Notes: generated from the sequence alone by a model not told the origin. DNA of 64,000 nt from Mycteria americana (GCF_035582795.1 NC_134366.1:8290828-8354827); one strand, 5' to 3'. Counted from the first letter of the stretch, positions 11,701 through 23,137 are shown. A program made the numbers and translations.

Positions 11701-14700
11701 TAACAATATGGAGCCATCCTATCATGTTTTGTTGAGAAAACTTTCACTAAGAACACTGCAGACAGTCTTCACTGCCAGACAAAGACAGGAGGGTAGACAA
11801 CATTATCAGAATAGCCCGGGTTCCGTGAACCCTGCAATGTTCCAGAAGTCATTCTGGATTAGACAAGGCTTCCAGACAGTACTCTTGAACAGTCACATAA
11901 GATGCTGGTAAACGTTTAGCGGCAGAGACTGCACATTTGCACCACACCTTTGCTACCAAAAATTCTTTTTATCTTACTGTGCCATACAAGTGATCCAACT
12001 GCACATACTCCAAGGAATATAAAAATATAATAGGCAAAATTAAAAATTGGTAAATTTTCCTAAAGCTGATTTTTTCTGATAGCCTAGTTAAAACTATTTT
12101 TGGGAATAATTTATTGTCAGTAATGATGCAGCAGAAGAGAAAAAAGGCCTCTTTTTTCCTCCCCCCACCCAAAGCCAGAAGTCCAGGGGGGAACATCCTA
12201 GTTTGATAGGGTTTCCAGCAGTTTCTTCAAGAAAAGCAATTAAAATGTTGATAAATACAGCATTGAAAATTAGTAATTATATATATATTGGAATGGATGG
12301 CAATAGGATTTGGTGAATGTGTGATTTAATAAAAATACTTCCAAAAATGTGAAAGGGAAGAATATTCTGAGAGAGGCAAGATCTAGTGTTATTTTATTGT
12401 AATGCCTATATATTGATATACTTGTAGGAAGGAGCTTTCAGAATACCAGAAACTATTGTTAACGTAAAGCATTTTACTTATACTACTATTGTAGGGTACT
12501 TTGAATATTCAATTTAAGAATGATTCTGAGGATCAAAGTGAGAACCAAAGTTCCTTATTTAATCAATGCCAACATTTGGGGCAAGAATCAGTTAGATGAG
12601 AACAACTTGTCTGTCTATATGCTGTGAAGAACCCTCTCAACAGCATTTTTTTAAAAAAAACAACCAACCAGCATATATAACGTGACTATAGGCTGTAAAA
12701 ATCTCTCACGATCTCCTGCAAGAACTCCTATATTGAAGAACTCAAGGGAGTCAGCCTAAAAACCAAACACCCTCAAATTTCAGACAACCAAGGCTATAGC
12801 TTCGCAGATACTACTTTAAGCTGGCAGTGCTACCAAAAGCTGTAGCTCTGCCTCTCCACAGCCTGGCCACTTGCTCTGGCCTCCTCCCTCATGCTATCAC
12901 AAACACGTTTCTTTGCCAGGTTAGTTTTAACCCAGATCAATTTCCCAATGCAGTTCACCACATGGCTACACAAATGCCTGGGTCAGCACAAGGGAGAGAA
13001 CAAACAGCTGGTAGCAGAGGGAGGGCAGCACTGCTGCTTCTTTTCCCTGCCAGAACCAGCTTAAGATTTATGGTGTTTGGGGAAAATAACCACCTGATGC
13101 ACTCCATACACTCACTGCCTATGTTTCTCTAAGTAATAAATATTCTAGACTTTAAAGGCTTTTTCCTACTTCATCTTACTTTCTTTCGAAAGAATGAAAG
13201 CACCAATGCTACTAGAGGAACTTATACTGAATGTAGTTCTTGAAGCAAGTGCTCAAACTTATTTTGATTACCCCATCTGATAAACTCAGGAATAGCATGA
13301 ATGGGAATGCTTAGTGCCATCCTTCTAGGAAAAAAAAAGGTAAAAAAGAAAACAAAAAATGCAGAATTCAATGCAAGTTACCAGCAAACAGTACTTGCTA
13401 CAGTAAAATCTTGCTTATCTGTATTTATCCAAACTATACAAATCATGCAGACTGCATGAATTGATAATCAAATATATTAAACATAGAAAGGAGAAAAGCT
13501 TTCAATATTTTTTAAAATTGTTAGTTGCTGAATCATTTACCATTTCATAACATTTTAGCATACCTATGACAAAACTTCTTAAAAACTTAAATCCACATTA
13601 TTAAAGTTAAATAACATAAGGGAGCGATCATTAGCGGTGGATAAGGAAATTCTGTTTTCCCTAGTTACACATGACCCTCCTACCCCTCCAACATTGTTGT
13701 GGGACAGCTGGGCCGAGGAGGAAAAAAAACAACTCCAGCCTGAGAAAGGCAGAGCTTACCTATTCTCAGCAAGCCAACTGCCTTGGAAAACCATCTCTCA
13801 ACTCAAATTATGACAAAGAATAGAAATCTCCATTTCCAATTACTTATCTTATGAAAGAACAATGACAAGAAGTTAGTAGGAGTTGAACACGCTAACAAGA
13901 AAGAAAAAAAAAAAAGAATATCCACAAGCAAAGCCAAGAAAATTGAAGCATTTTATTGTTTTACGCTGGGAAAAGTCTCCTGTGTCATTGACTACAGGAT
14001 GAAAAGATGTCTGGTGTGTAGATGGCTCAGAGAGTAGAAAACTAGAGACTGGGTTCTTATTCCTAACTTCTGCAAAGACATGCCCTACGACCAATATCCC
14101 TAATATGTTGAGATTTCACAGACTTATCATACCTGGTCTGTCATGATACTGTCTGATAGGTCTTGGAGGTCCTCACATGACAAGTGCTACAGAAATTAAA
14201 TGGATCATCCAATACAAACATTAACTAAAAACTGCAATGTAAAAAAAAAAAATTCAAAGAATTCTTCATTTGCAAGTGCAGTCTGTTTCAAATTGTGAAA
14301 ACTGTAGGCTAAGATTATAGAAAAATATCTATTTCCAACATCCTTAAGACAGAAGTGAAGACACCACTTCACGTTAATCAATATTTTAACAACTTCGATA
14401 ACGTGGCAAAACAATTCTGTAAAACTCACTATGTGCAACAACTTTCATGGTCATCCATCATGTAAGTCCTACCAAGATCTGAAAATCAATAGATTAATAC
14501 AGAGATCATTTACCGGAGATCATTTACCTCCTGAGCAAAATAGTATTGTGAGCAGTTTAAGCCAGGCTCCTATGCAAGAACTACAGATGACAGTTGGGGA
14601 ATTGCTTGGTAATATGAATATGATGGAGGAAAAATGCAGCATGGGCTGCCGAAGAAAATGGCACGAAGTTCCCAGGGGACCCTGGTGCACATAGCTCAGT

Positions 14701-17700
14701 CCTGTTCTACAATGGACTAGAAAGGCCCTCAAAGAGCTAATGTCATGTCCTGATTATGAAGTCTACTGCAACACCTCATCTTCACACTTTGTGATCGAGT
14801 ATGTACCTTCTGGCTTTTGGCCAAACATTTTGATACATGGCTTGTACAGGCAGAAGTATAGGCCACTGTTTGCTTTAATAATTTAACCCTTATCCGTACG
14901 ATAGCTGTACAAAGCCCATCCATCGAAAGACTTCCATCTTGCCAGGTTGTACTGACTTTCCCTACCTGTGAAGGTGTACTTACGAGCATTTTTATTGTAT
15001 AACACAATATATATTTTACATTTGCAAATGTTACATTCTTAAGTCAGAAAAGGGCAGGCAAGTAAAAAGTATCACATAGAACGTGTGACGAACTAAAGAA
15101 ACACAGCTGAGCAATTAAGAGAATCCATCCAACACATTAAGGTTCTTTTGAAATGAGTGTAGGTATCTTTAAATATTGGCCTACCCTAATGCAAATACAG
15201 CTAAAGTAATGATAGAAATTCTTAAATAATCATTTCCTGGCAAAAATGCTATGCTTACGTGTCCTCAAAACTATCTGCATGTGTGAAATCTATGGCCTTT
15301 GAAAACCTACTGCAGCTTACATTGGCCAAACTAATGAAAAACTAGGATGAAAATTAAAACATAAGTAATTAAATACACCAGAAGTTTTCCACAAATTTCA
15401 TGCCTTCTGAAATTACCCTATGCTGTTTTAGACTGCACACATTTGCAAAAATAATTTGTAACATACATCAGTCTGATGCATGCTGAAAATAAAATTTAAA
15501 ATGAGCTTAGATACTGACTTGCAAAGTAACTGTTATCGTGATCACAATCAATGAGACTTCTGCTACTAAATTTTTGCTAAGATACATCTGTTTGTGCTGC
15601 TTATAACCTGTATAGATCAAGAAAGCTCTAGTACTTAAAATAGATTACAAAAATGTTTACTGCACCTGTACAATACTGTTCTGATATATTTTCATGAGTA
15701 ACCAGCTGTTCATACAATGACAATATAGTTAAAATGGAACCAATACTCTTCCCCTGCAACTTCTTTTTGATCACATTCCTATCCTTCAGGTCCATAGCCT
15801 AGAAGTTGAGGTATAATCCAAGTACAGGAGTTAAGCTTCCAAGATTTCAAGCCATACGATGAGATGGCCCCTAATTATTTCCATTTTTCCTACACAATAC
15901 CAGCAAGACTTCTTTTTTTAACCATGCACCTCAAAGTTTTTTCCTCCTCCATCAGGTTGTATCTTCAGTAATGCAACTTTATTCTTTTTGGCTTTCATAA
16001 GTGCCATCTCTCCACCTTTTAAATTAATTTGAAAGGCGATACTACAAAAATATTTTCCTTGTTCATTGCTTTGATTAGAGTTCTGTGTGTTCTTCCTTCT
16101 TCCTGATGAACCATATCATGAACAACCTACTTGCTCTCAATTTCAAGACTCTGCATGGCCTATTCTAGCTCTACCTCCTAAATTTGAACCACTGCTCTAT
16201 ACAGATACATTTTGACAACGGGGTAAGGAAGAAAATATGAGTGTTCATCTAGCACTTCAGGCAGGAAACAAGCTATCTGTGAAAATCCTCAGGGTGACAA
16301 TGCTTCCCTCCTTTAAACATATCCTCCAAGTCCGATGCCTATGAATCATTCACCGATGCTGAGATAGCCAGGAGACTTGAACTTCTGCATGTTCTTTTGC
16401 TCATAGCATTCTCACAGCTCCCTTGTGCTTTCCCAATACATTTCTTACATTTACACACTGTCTCATCTTTACATTTAAATTAAGAAATGGTTTGTGCAGA
16501 ACCAATCTTTGCTTATGCATTTGTACTGTACGTAGTACAATAGTGCCCTGGCCTCTAGGCACAATTACAATACAAATAATAAAAATGAACTGTTCACCTA
16601 AGATTAAGTCTCCTGACAATGCTATTCATGAAGCTATATCCTTCAAACAATGCTAAAAAGCTGTTCTAGCATCATGCTCTACTATCAGTACCTCTCCAGG
16701 TACTGACGCCACAAAGAAACTGATTCCTGGTTCATCTCCTATAGGAAATCTCAGCTGTTCCCTATACACACCTGTGCCTACAGAAGCCCTGGAATTTTTA
16801 CTGATAACCAGGTAAAACGCAGGATGACAGAGACTTGCACAGAGCTGTCCTACTGAAGAACCCTGTGCTCCCTTAACATAAGCCTACTTCTGGGAAGAGT
16901 TGAGAATCCTTGGCATCTCACAGAAGCAGATTCAAGGCAGTTTTCCATCTGTCTGCTTAAACTCATCAAATTTGCTTAAAAACATAGCCTTCAAGAAGGT
17001 AAAATACCAACCTACAGCATTCTCCAATATGGTATTGTTCTTTAATGGACGCATCCATAGCTGAGGAATTATTCTATTTTGGCTTTGCTGGTTTAATGCA
17101 GGGCTCTTCGTTTTATCATTACTTAGACTGCACTTAGACTGAACATTCAATGGAACATTTCCTATAATGGGATAAAGCGGTTGAACAATTTGACTGGCTA
17201 ATAGTGATTTAGACATGTGATTACAGTACAGAAAATGGTCTGACATATGCTCTTTTATCTGGTTTACATGAGGCACATTAATCCAACTGGAAAGCACAGA
17301 AGTGAAGACAGGACCCAGTCATAAGAAAAAAATAGAAAATATTTTTACTTATTTTATTTCTGCCATTTGCTTAGCTAATTGTAATCCATATTTTGTAAAT
17401 AGCAAAACTTACAAAACAAAACCATTTTCTCCCCAAAATGGATGCGACTAAAAAAGACCAGTCTATACCTACTCTGTGAAAGTTAGAAAGTAACTTTTTT
17501 TTTATAAAATCCTAGCTTTGAAAGCATTTATGACTTATGTCATAATGCCTTTACCAACATTACAGGTTTTCCATAAAGATGCAGTAGGACACTTGGCACC
17601 ACGCCAGACAGGAACAATCAGAGTGTGAAGAAAAAGAATATTGATTCATTTTAATTTTTGCCTCAGCTAATTTCACTTCCAGCTCTTACACAAATGCTTA

Positions 17701-18398
17701 TAGTCATGTCAGCATAAGTACATATTTTTACAGGAAAATTTAATTTCCTCCTAAAACTAGTCAACAATATTCCCATGACACCAAAAACCTAAGTGGAAAA
17801 AAGGAATTGCCTCTTTAGCACCCACTTTTCATCAAAAGCGTGTGCACAACCTCAAATTGGCCTACAAGATATGTCAGTTTTCACAAATAACACTATTTTG
17901 CTTTTTGTGCAGACTGGTACATTTCAGTTGTATTTGCATTTTTCTTCCTAAAACTTATTTTAAAATAAAATATTCAAAGGTTTCCTATGTAAGGTTTGGA
18001 TTCTATATGTAGAAATAAAACCAAAGTATGTAAAACTCAGCATAAAGGAGATGAACCTAAGAACTTTACTGTGTGTGTATGTTTGCCAACTACTTTCAAC
18101 TATCGCTATATGAAAATTTGTATCAAGCGAATACACAAGATAATTAAAAGAGGGAGCTGGAAACAATGCATGTCCACCAAAACGAGGGGATGAACATTAA
18201 AATCTTCGAAGGGAAACTTTCATCAACGATAACATAAAAAAATCCATATATCCCAAACTAATGATAGTCCTGTCCTGGGATATTTATGTACCATATATTT
18301 GTAAAAACAAATTGTAATAGAGGAAAGCATAGTCTTTGCGTTTAGGTCCAGCCCAGCAGAATCCCTTGCTAGCGTTTTGGACTTCCACTGTGACCTTA

Positions 18399-18449
18399 TG
18401 CTGGACTCAATGATTTTAAAGGTCTTTTCCAACCTAAATGATTCTGATT
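18399..18449 (+). mobile_element. Short CR1 LINE remnant, sense
   Basis: About 50 bp match the CR1 3' terminus (GCTGGACTCAATGATTTTAA, GGTCTTTTCCAACCTAAATG, ATTCTGATTC). It sits just left of the KMT2C CpG island. Confidence 0.75.
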
Positions 18450-19329
18450 CAGAAACTGACGGTGAGGTCTGGGGTAGGCGTTTAGCGGAGCACCAGCAAC
18501 TCACCTGGCGAAATATACTGAAGGGGTGTCAAGCTGAAAGAGTCCCTTCAAAACAAAGGGAAACAAACTCTGAAACCCCGAGGCTCCAACAGACTCTACA
18601 GCACAGAGGCTATTTTACTAACGATCATTACGTTTCTTCTCCAAATGCGCTCGCCCAGCTTTGCCCTATTACTGCTGCCATCAGGTATGTCATGGCAAGA
18701 TCCATCCTACTCAAAAATAACCCGCGGGGAGAGCAGCCAGCACGGCACCGGTACTTCCACAGAAGCGGCCACCAGGCCTCTCCGAGCCCAGCCTGGCTCG
18801 GCACCTCACGCCTATCAGCAGCAGAGCGGCTATACGCGCCGGTTTGCCCGGGTCTCTCGGCGGGGAAGCGGTCGTTGGCACGACGGGCTGCCCCTACCTG
18901 CGCTGCGGGAACTTGTGCGCGCCCGCCCGAGGCTGAGGGGAGAGGAGCGGCCCCTCAGGAGCGGCTCCCTCGGGGAGGGGGGGGGGCAGCGGCACGCCGC
19001 GGCCGTTGGGGCTAACGAACGCCCGCGCCCCCGGCGGGGAGAGGCCGCGGTGAAGGGAAACCTGCCAGAGGCGAGGAAGAGGCACCCCCCGCCACCCCCC
19101 CCTCTTGTGTTTGTTGTGCTTCGCCACTGTCCCGCCGGCGCGTCCCTCCGTGAGAGGCTGCCGCCTGACAGCTCCCCCAGCGCCGCCAGTCTCTCCCCAC
19201 CTCCGAGCACACGGCGGGGTTGGCGGCGAAGAAACTCCTGCCTCAACTTTGCGTGTGCGCGTCCGCACCCGCCTGTGTTGGGGGGGGTGGGGGGGTTGTT
19301 CTCCTCGCCACCCGCCGAGAACCGTCTTT

Positions 19330-19672
19330 TCTTTCCCAAAAAGAGGAGGGGGGATAAAAAGGGAAAGCGACGAGGAACTACCGTCAAGCACAGGGAGTAG
19401 CCAGACGACGCTGAAGGCAGCCGAGCGTCCTGGAGAAGAGACACAAAAAGGAGAAGGGGGAAGGTGCAAAGGCACGGAAAAAAGGAGGAAGAGGGTAAAG
19501 GGGGAAGAGCTAAAGAGAAACTCCGAAGGAGGAGGAGAAGAAAGGAATAGGGACGGTGAAAGAAAAGTGTAAAAGGGAGAGCAGGCGGAGGAAGACAAAG
19601 GTGAAAACGGAGGAGGAGGAGGGGAAAGTGCAAAGGGGAGAGGAGGAGAAGAAAGAAGGGCCCTTCTCAAAA
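19330..19672. repeat. Strand-asymmetric purine tract at start of KMT2C intron 1
   Basis: On the plus strand this stretch is dominated by GGA, GAA and GGGA words for roughly 300 bp, so the KMT2C transcript would be pyrimidine-rich just downstream of its first exon. Such polypurine tracts can form triplex DNA. I see no exact repeat unit. Confidence 0.7.
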
Positions 19673-19784
19673 TGGCATTAGGCAGGAGGGAGGGGGCGAC
19701 GAGCGGCGAGTCTCCGCTGACAGCTCTGCCTGCGCCTGGCCGCCTGCCCCCTGCCCCTCTCTGCCTCGCACACACAAACGCTGA

Positions 19785-19790
19785 ACTTAC
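19785..19790 (-). other. KMT2C: KMT2C exon 1 splice donor
   Basis: On the minus strand the exon end reads AGAAAGAA followed by GTAAGT, a perfect consensus 5' splice site. It sets the exon boundary at 19791 and leaves codon 59 (AA/G, lysine) split. Confidence 0.93.
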
Positions 19791-19966
19791 TTCTTTCTGG
19801 CTCTCTGGAAAGGGGAAGCGCCATCTTTGCGAGGCCGGCCCCTAGGTCTTTTGTCTGTGGCTGCTGCTGCTGCTGCTGGGGGGGGAGCTCCAGGCTCGGG
19901 GGGCTGCTGCTGCTGCTGAGGCGGCTCCACCACCGCCACCACCAGACTCTTGTCCTCCGTTGACAT
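19791..19966 (-). CDS. KMT2C: KMT2C exon 1 coding part (N-terminus of the H3K4 methyltransferase MLL3)
   Basis: The exon encodes residues 1-58 plus two bases of codon 59. The protein starts MSTEDKSLVV and continues with a Q5 run (17-21), a proline/glycine segment, an A6 run (31-36), the AT-hook KRPRGRPRK (39-47), then DGASPFQRARK. The block KRPRGRPRKDGASPFQRARK matches the mammalian KMT2C N-terminus as I know it, where the preceding segment is proline-rich instead of Q/A-rich. The full protein is a nuclear catalytic subunit of the COMPASS-like complex with KDM6A, PTIP and NCOA6, monomethylating H3K4 at enhancers. The PHD fingers, FYRN/FYRC and SET domain lie outside this window. The start has A at -3. 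The exon ends in phase 2 at a GTAAGT donor, the phase expected for this gene. The only uncertainty is the 5' UTR extent. Confidence 0.96.
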
Positions 19967-19967
19967 C

Positions 19968-19994
19968 CTAGTCAGCAGGACGAGAGAGACACAT
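19968..19994 (-). other. Upstream ORF of 8 codons ending 1 nt before the KMT2C AUG
   Basis: An ATG at 19994 in weak context (T at -3) reads MCLSRPAD then TAG (19970-19968). Only one base (19967) separates this stop from the KMT2C start codon at 19966. It overlaps the 44-codon uORF in another frame. Confidence 0.5.
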
Positions 19995-20106
19995 GGATGA
20001 TGATGATGAGGATGAAGATGAGGATGGTGATGGGGATCCCGATGCTCCTCCTGCTCCCGCGGCTCCTCTCCTCCTCACCTCCGCCTCCTCCACCTCCGCC
20101 TCGCAT
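19972..20106 (-). other. Upstream ORF of 44 codons in predicted KMT2C 5' UTR
   Basis: An ATG at 20106 (G at -3, a fair context) opens 44 codons that stop at TGA 19974-19972, five nucleotides before the KMT2C AUG and in a different frame. The peptide has a G8 run after MR, an acidic/basic middle, and an Ile/Leu-rich end (IPITILIFILIIII) encoded by an imperfect GAT/ATC triplet repeat. Whether it lies in the mRNA depends on the transcription start. If it does, it could limit main-ORF translation. I treat it as a regulatory uORF, not a separate gene. Confidence 0.45.
19993..20033. repeat. Imperfect (GAT)n triplet repeat in KMT2C 5' UTR
   Basis: Plus-strand GAT and GAG triplets alternate for about 40 bp. 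On the transcribed strand this is ATC/CTC and encodes the hydrophobic end of the 44-codon uORF. Confidence 0.75.
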
Positions 20107-20114
20107 TGCTGGCC

Positions 20115-20156
20115 TCAGCCGCCGCCGACCAGCACAGGTAGCAGGGGGAGCAGCAT
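20115..20156 (-). other. Upstream ORF of 13 codons in predicted KMT2C 5' UTR or promoter
   Basis: An ATG at 20156 reads MLLPLLPVLVGGG then TGA. It would be the most distal of three small upstream ORFs if the transcription start is right of 20156. Confidence 0.35.
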
Positions 20157-20645
20157 GGGGAGAGCAGGAGGAGGAGGGGAGGGGGGGCGAAGAGAAAGAG
20201 CGCAGAGGAAGGAAGGGTCTCACACACAATAACACCCCCTCCCCGGCTCGGCGGGGTCTGTCGGGGCTGGGGGAGGTGGCGGGCGAGGTGAAGAGAGCGA
20301 GCGGGAGGCGGCTGATCCCGCCGCTGGGCGCCCCCCCCTCTCAGAGGCCCCGGGAGCTGGCGGCGGCTCCGGCTCCTGCGCTGCCCGGCTGCGGCGGCCG
20401 CCGCTTCATTGTACACTGGCCCTGCGCCCTCCCCCCGCGCAGAGCCCCCGGGGGCGGAGGAGGAGCAGGCGGCGGCGGCGGTGGCGGAGGCGGCAGGGGC
20501 CGAGGCCGAGCGGAGGAAGTTTTGACAGCTCCAGCTGTTGTGTGTGTCGAGGGCTGAGTCCGGCCGGGCTCCGCGTCCCCTTCCCAGCCGGGCCGGGAGC
20601 AGGAAGTTTAACTTTGGGGAAAGAAGGAGGAGGAAGGGTGAAAAA

Positions 20646-20684
20646 GGGGGAGGAGGAAGGGGGAGGAGGAAGGGGGAGGAGGAG
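20646..20684. repeat. 13-bp minisatellite, three copies
   Basis: The unit GGGGGAGGAGGAA occurs at 20646-20658 and 20659-20671, followed by GGGGGAGGAGGA and then GG. The array lies within a longer polypurine segment (20608-20690) about 0.7 kb upstream of the KMT2C start codon. Its G runs could support G-quadruplex or triplex structure. Confidence 0.85.
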
Positions 20685-21334
20685 GCTCCCTCCCCCCTCC
20701 CCGCGGGGTGGAGAAGGGATCCCGGCGCTGCCGCCGCTGCCCTGGTGTGTAACCCCCCCCCCCCGCCTCCCTTCCCCCCCGCCAGTGCGACACATAGACA
20801 CAGAACCCGCCCGCCCGCCGCCCTCCTCCCCCTGCCGCGGCCCCACACTGCGCCTGCCCGGCCCGCCCGCCCACCGCCCGTCCCACGGCGCAGACACCCA
20901 TCCGCCGCCGACACTGACCTCACGGGCTCGCTTGCCGCGGCGGGTTGCGGGGAAAGCGCGGAGCCGCGGAGCGGGGACGGGACGGGACGGGACGCCACGG
21001 GGCGCTCCGCGCACCCACCCCGTACCGCGCCCCGCGGGGGCCGGCAGCTCGCTCGCTCCCCCACCCTCTCTCCGCCCTTGTTTTTTATTTATTTTGCCCC
21101 ACGGCCCCGTGGAAGAGAAAAAAAAAAAAAAAAGCCCTGTCTGGATGAAAGTGGCCGCTTCGCAGCAGGGTGCCCCCGCCCCGTCCCCGCACATGGCTTG
21201 AGCTCCCCAGGACGGCGGCTCCGGGGGCAGCGCATCGCGCCCGGCCCGGCGGCGCTCGCTCCTCCCGGGGCACGGCTGGCTGCAGCCTCGGGGCAGGGAG
21301 CCCCCCCCTTCCCCCCGCCGTGCGTCTGTGTCGA

Positions 21335-21404
21335 GGGGCGGGGGGGGGGGGGAAGGCAGCGAGCGGCAGGGAGCCGCGGCCGCCCCGGGGGAGGGGAGGG
21401 AGGG
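21335..21404. repeat. G-rich tract with G13 run, potential G-quadruplex
   Basis: A G4 run, a G13 run (21340-21352) and then a GGGGGAGGGGAGGGAGGGAG run at about 21386-21405 lie within 70 bp of the CpG island. They satisfy the usual spacing for G-quadruplex formation on the plus strand. Confidence 0.6.
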
Positions 21405-21889
21405 AGCAGAGTTCAGCGCTGTGTGCGAGGGAGACAAAGTCTGGGGAGCGTGGCCGCTTTCCAGCAGCTCCGGCTGGAACAGCTGCGGCCGCTCGGGGCG
21501 GCGGGGGGGGCCTCCCCCGGGCAGGGGCCTAGCTGGCTGCCTGCCCGCCCGGCTGCGCCGCGGCTCGGGGCGGGGTTAAGCCTCATTACACGGGATTTAA
21601 CGTGTCCCGGAGGCCAGGAGGGACTCCGGCTCCGAAGCGGGGGGGGAGCGCTACGGCCTCGCAGCCAGAGAAAACTCCGGCCACGGGGCGAGGAAGCGGG
21701 CCGCGCCCCCGGACTTTCCTCCCGGGCCCTGCCCCGGCGCGCACCGCCGCCCGGGGCGGGAGCGGCAGCGGAGCGGGCCCGCCGGCGGGGAGGAGGCCGC
21801 GCCGCTGCCCGCCCGGCCGAGGGCCCCCCGCCGCCGCGCCTCCGCACCGGGCGCAGCCCTGAGGGCAGCCCCTGAAGCGGCCTCCCCCT

Positions 21890-21904
21890 CCCCCCCCCCC
21901 CCCC
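21890..21904. repeat. C15 homopolymer
   Basis: A run of 15 C lies near the right edge of the KMT2C CpG island. Confidence 0.85.
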
Positions 21905-23112
21905 GCCCCGCCTGCCTGCCTGCCGCGGCGGGCAGCGCCGCGGGGCCCCTCGCCCCAGGCCCGGGCGTCCCTCCTGCCTTCCCTCCCTGCCTCCCGCCGC
22001 CCGGAGCTGGAGCAGCGCGTGCGAAGGGAGTAATCCGGTGCACGGATGCTGAATCATGACATGGGCCGTATGGCCAGAAGAGAAGTGAACCCCGCTGCCC
22101 TGCAGCCTGCACGGGTGACTCATGGTTGGGGCGGGCGTGTTGGAGAACTTCGCTGGACGTACAGAAATCGTGGGGAGCGGTACCTCCAAGACTCGAATAC
22201 GTACAAATACCTCCTGAGAGCCCTGCACTAAGTGTTTCTTCCTTGTAATTTAGGTTTCTGTTCTGTGTTTGAATCCCGGTTGATAAAATGGCCTAGGGTA
22301 GCACACAGGTACAACGAGGGAGGGAAGGAAGGAGGAGCTAATGTTTGTCACTATTTTTTTGACGTACAGATAAACACAGCAATCCAGGCCTTTACGCTGT
22401 TCTTCTGTCCCAAAATTTTCACTTGTCAGCTTCAGAAATACGAAACTAAAATGGCATGCTGTGGCAAATGCAACTTTTGCTGACTTGTTTTCCTGGGAAG
22501 CATTTCATAACAAAAAGCCTTCGTTAGTTCATTTCCTAGGTTTGTGAATAATTAAATTAGACCTTTGTGACATTTTCATACTATATGTGGACATAGATGT
22601 AATACATTTATCTCCATCTATATACATATGTATACATATGTGTATATAATTACATGAAGCCATCCCTTTCACTCAGCCATGCAAGGACAACAGCTGGATT
22701 GTTGGTGTGACTTTCTTGGCCCTATTACTGAAAATGTACTCATTTCTGCCAAATTAAAAAATATATCCTAAGCTAAATGTTTGTATTGTGAAGTCTGCAA
22801 ATGACAACGTAGGTATACTGCTCACATGACTTCAGATACAGGAACTTAATCTGTTTACATGCTGTCCAACACAGAAGAAAGTGCCTTTGAATTTTGTTAA
22901 CTCAGGCAAGTTAGCATAATTTAACTGAAAACATTTAATGCTATACAGGCCTTGGGTGGAGTAGAGAGAAAAAAAGCAGGGAAGGGGAGGGAGTGGGAAG
23001 TAAAAGGCCACAGCCTCGGCACAGTGGGATCGCTGGTGTGGCATTTGCTAGAGTTGCCAGGTTGCCATCTGGTCTGCTAAAAAAAATGGCCATCTCCTGA
23101 AACACCGACCGT

Positions 23113-23137
23113 GCATGTGCGGATCTGCTGCACATGC
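23113..23137. promoter_or_regulatory. Inverted GCATGTGC / GCACATGC pair resembling an NRF1-type site
   Basis: Arms at 23113-23120 and 23130-23137 are exact reverse complements with a 9-nt spacer. The right arm extends to CACATGCGCA, close to the NRF1 core. A third related word, GCATGTGC, occurs near 23180. Function is inferred from motif similarity only. Confidence 0.3.

Larger units (their letters stand above)
2991..18398. other. KMT2C intron 1 body (predicted), non-coding
   Basis: About 15 kb of AT-rich DNA without an open frame that looks like a protein. The frames present are short, unrelated to any family I recognise, and not flanked by matched splice sites. I searched the minus strand by eye for the conserved acidic segment expected in KMT2C exon 2 and did not find it. 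Supported content is limited to CR1 fragments, A-rich simple repeats and one hairpin, listed separately. The segment at 10.03-10.40 kb is somewhat more GC-rich than its surroundings but I cannot identify it. Confidence 0.55.
18650..22050. promoter_or_regulatory. KMT2C: KMT2C promoter CpG island
   Basis: About 3.4 kb of GC-rich, CpG-dense sequence surrounds the KMT2C first coding exon (19791-19966). It contains many GC-box-like GGGCGG and CCGCCC motifs and long G and C runs, with no obvious TATA box at a sensible distance upstream of the exon. This fits a broad, TATA-less housekeeping-type promoter for a ubiquitously expressed chromatin regulator. Transcription of KMT2C proceeds leftwards, and the exact start site cannot be read from the sequence. 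The part right of the exon (about 20.1-22.05 kb) would be 5' UTR plus promoter. The part left of it (18.65-19.79 kb) is the beginning of intron 1. Large open frames in this island (up to 445 codons, plus strand 20538-21875) are low-complexity Pro/Arg/Gly/Ala translations and are not annotated as genes. Confidence 0.9.

Noticed and set aside
18894..19775. 293-codon minus-strand frame just downstream of KMT2C exon 1
   Set aside because: It lies in the intron behind a perfect donor, in a pyrimidine-rich tract that yields Ser/Pro/Leu/Phe runs. No conserved features.
20538..21875. 445-codon open frame on the plus strand in the KMT2C CpG island
   Set aside because: The translation is Pro/Arg/Gly/Ala low complexity with no domain. 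Comparable long frames exist on the other strand over the same bases. This is what GC-rich sequence with few stop codons produces.
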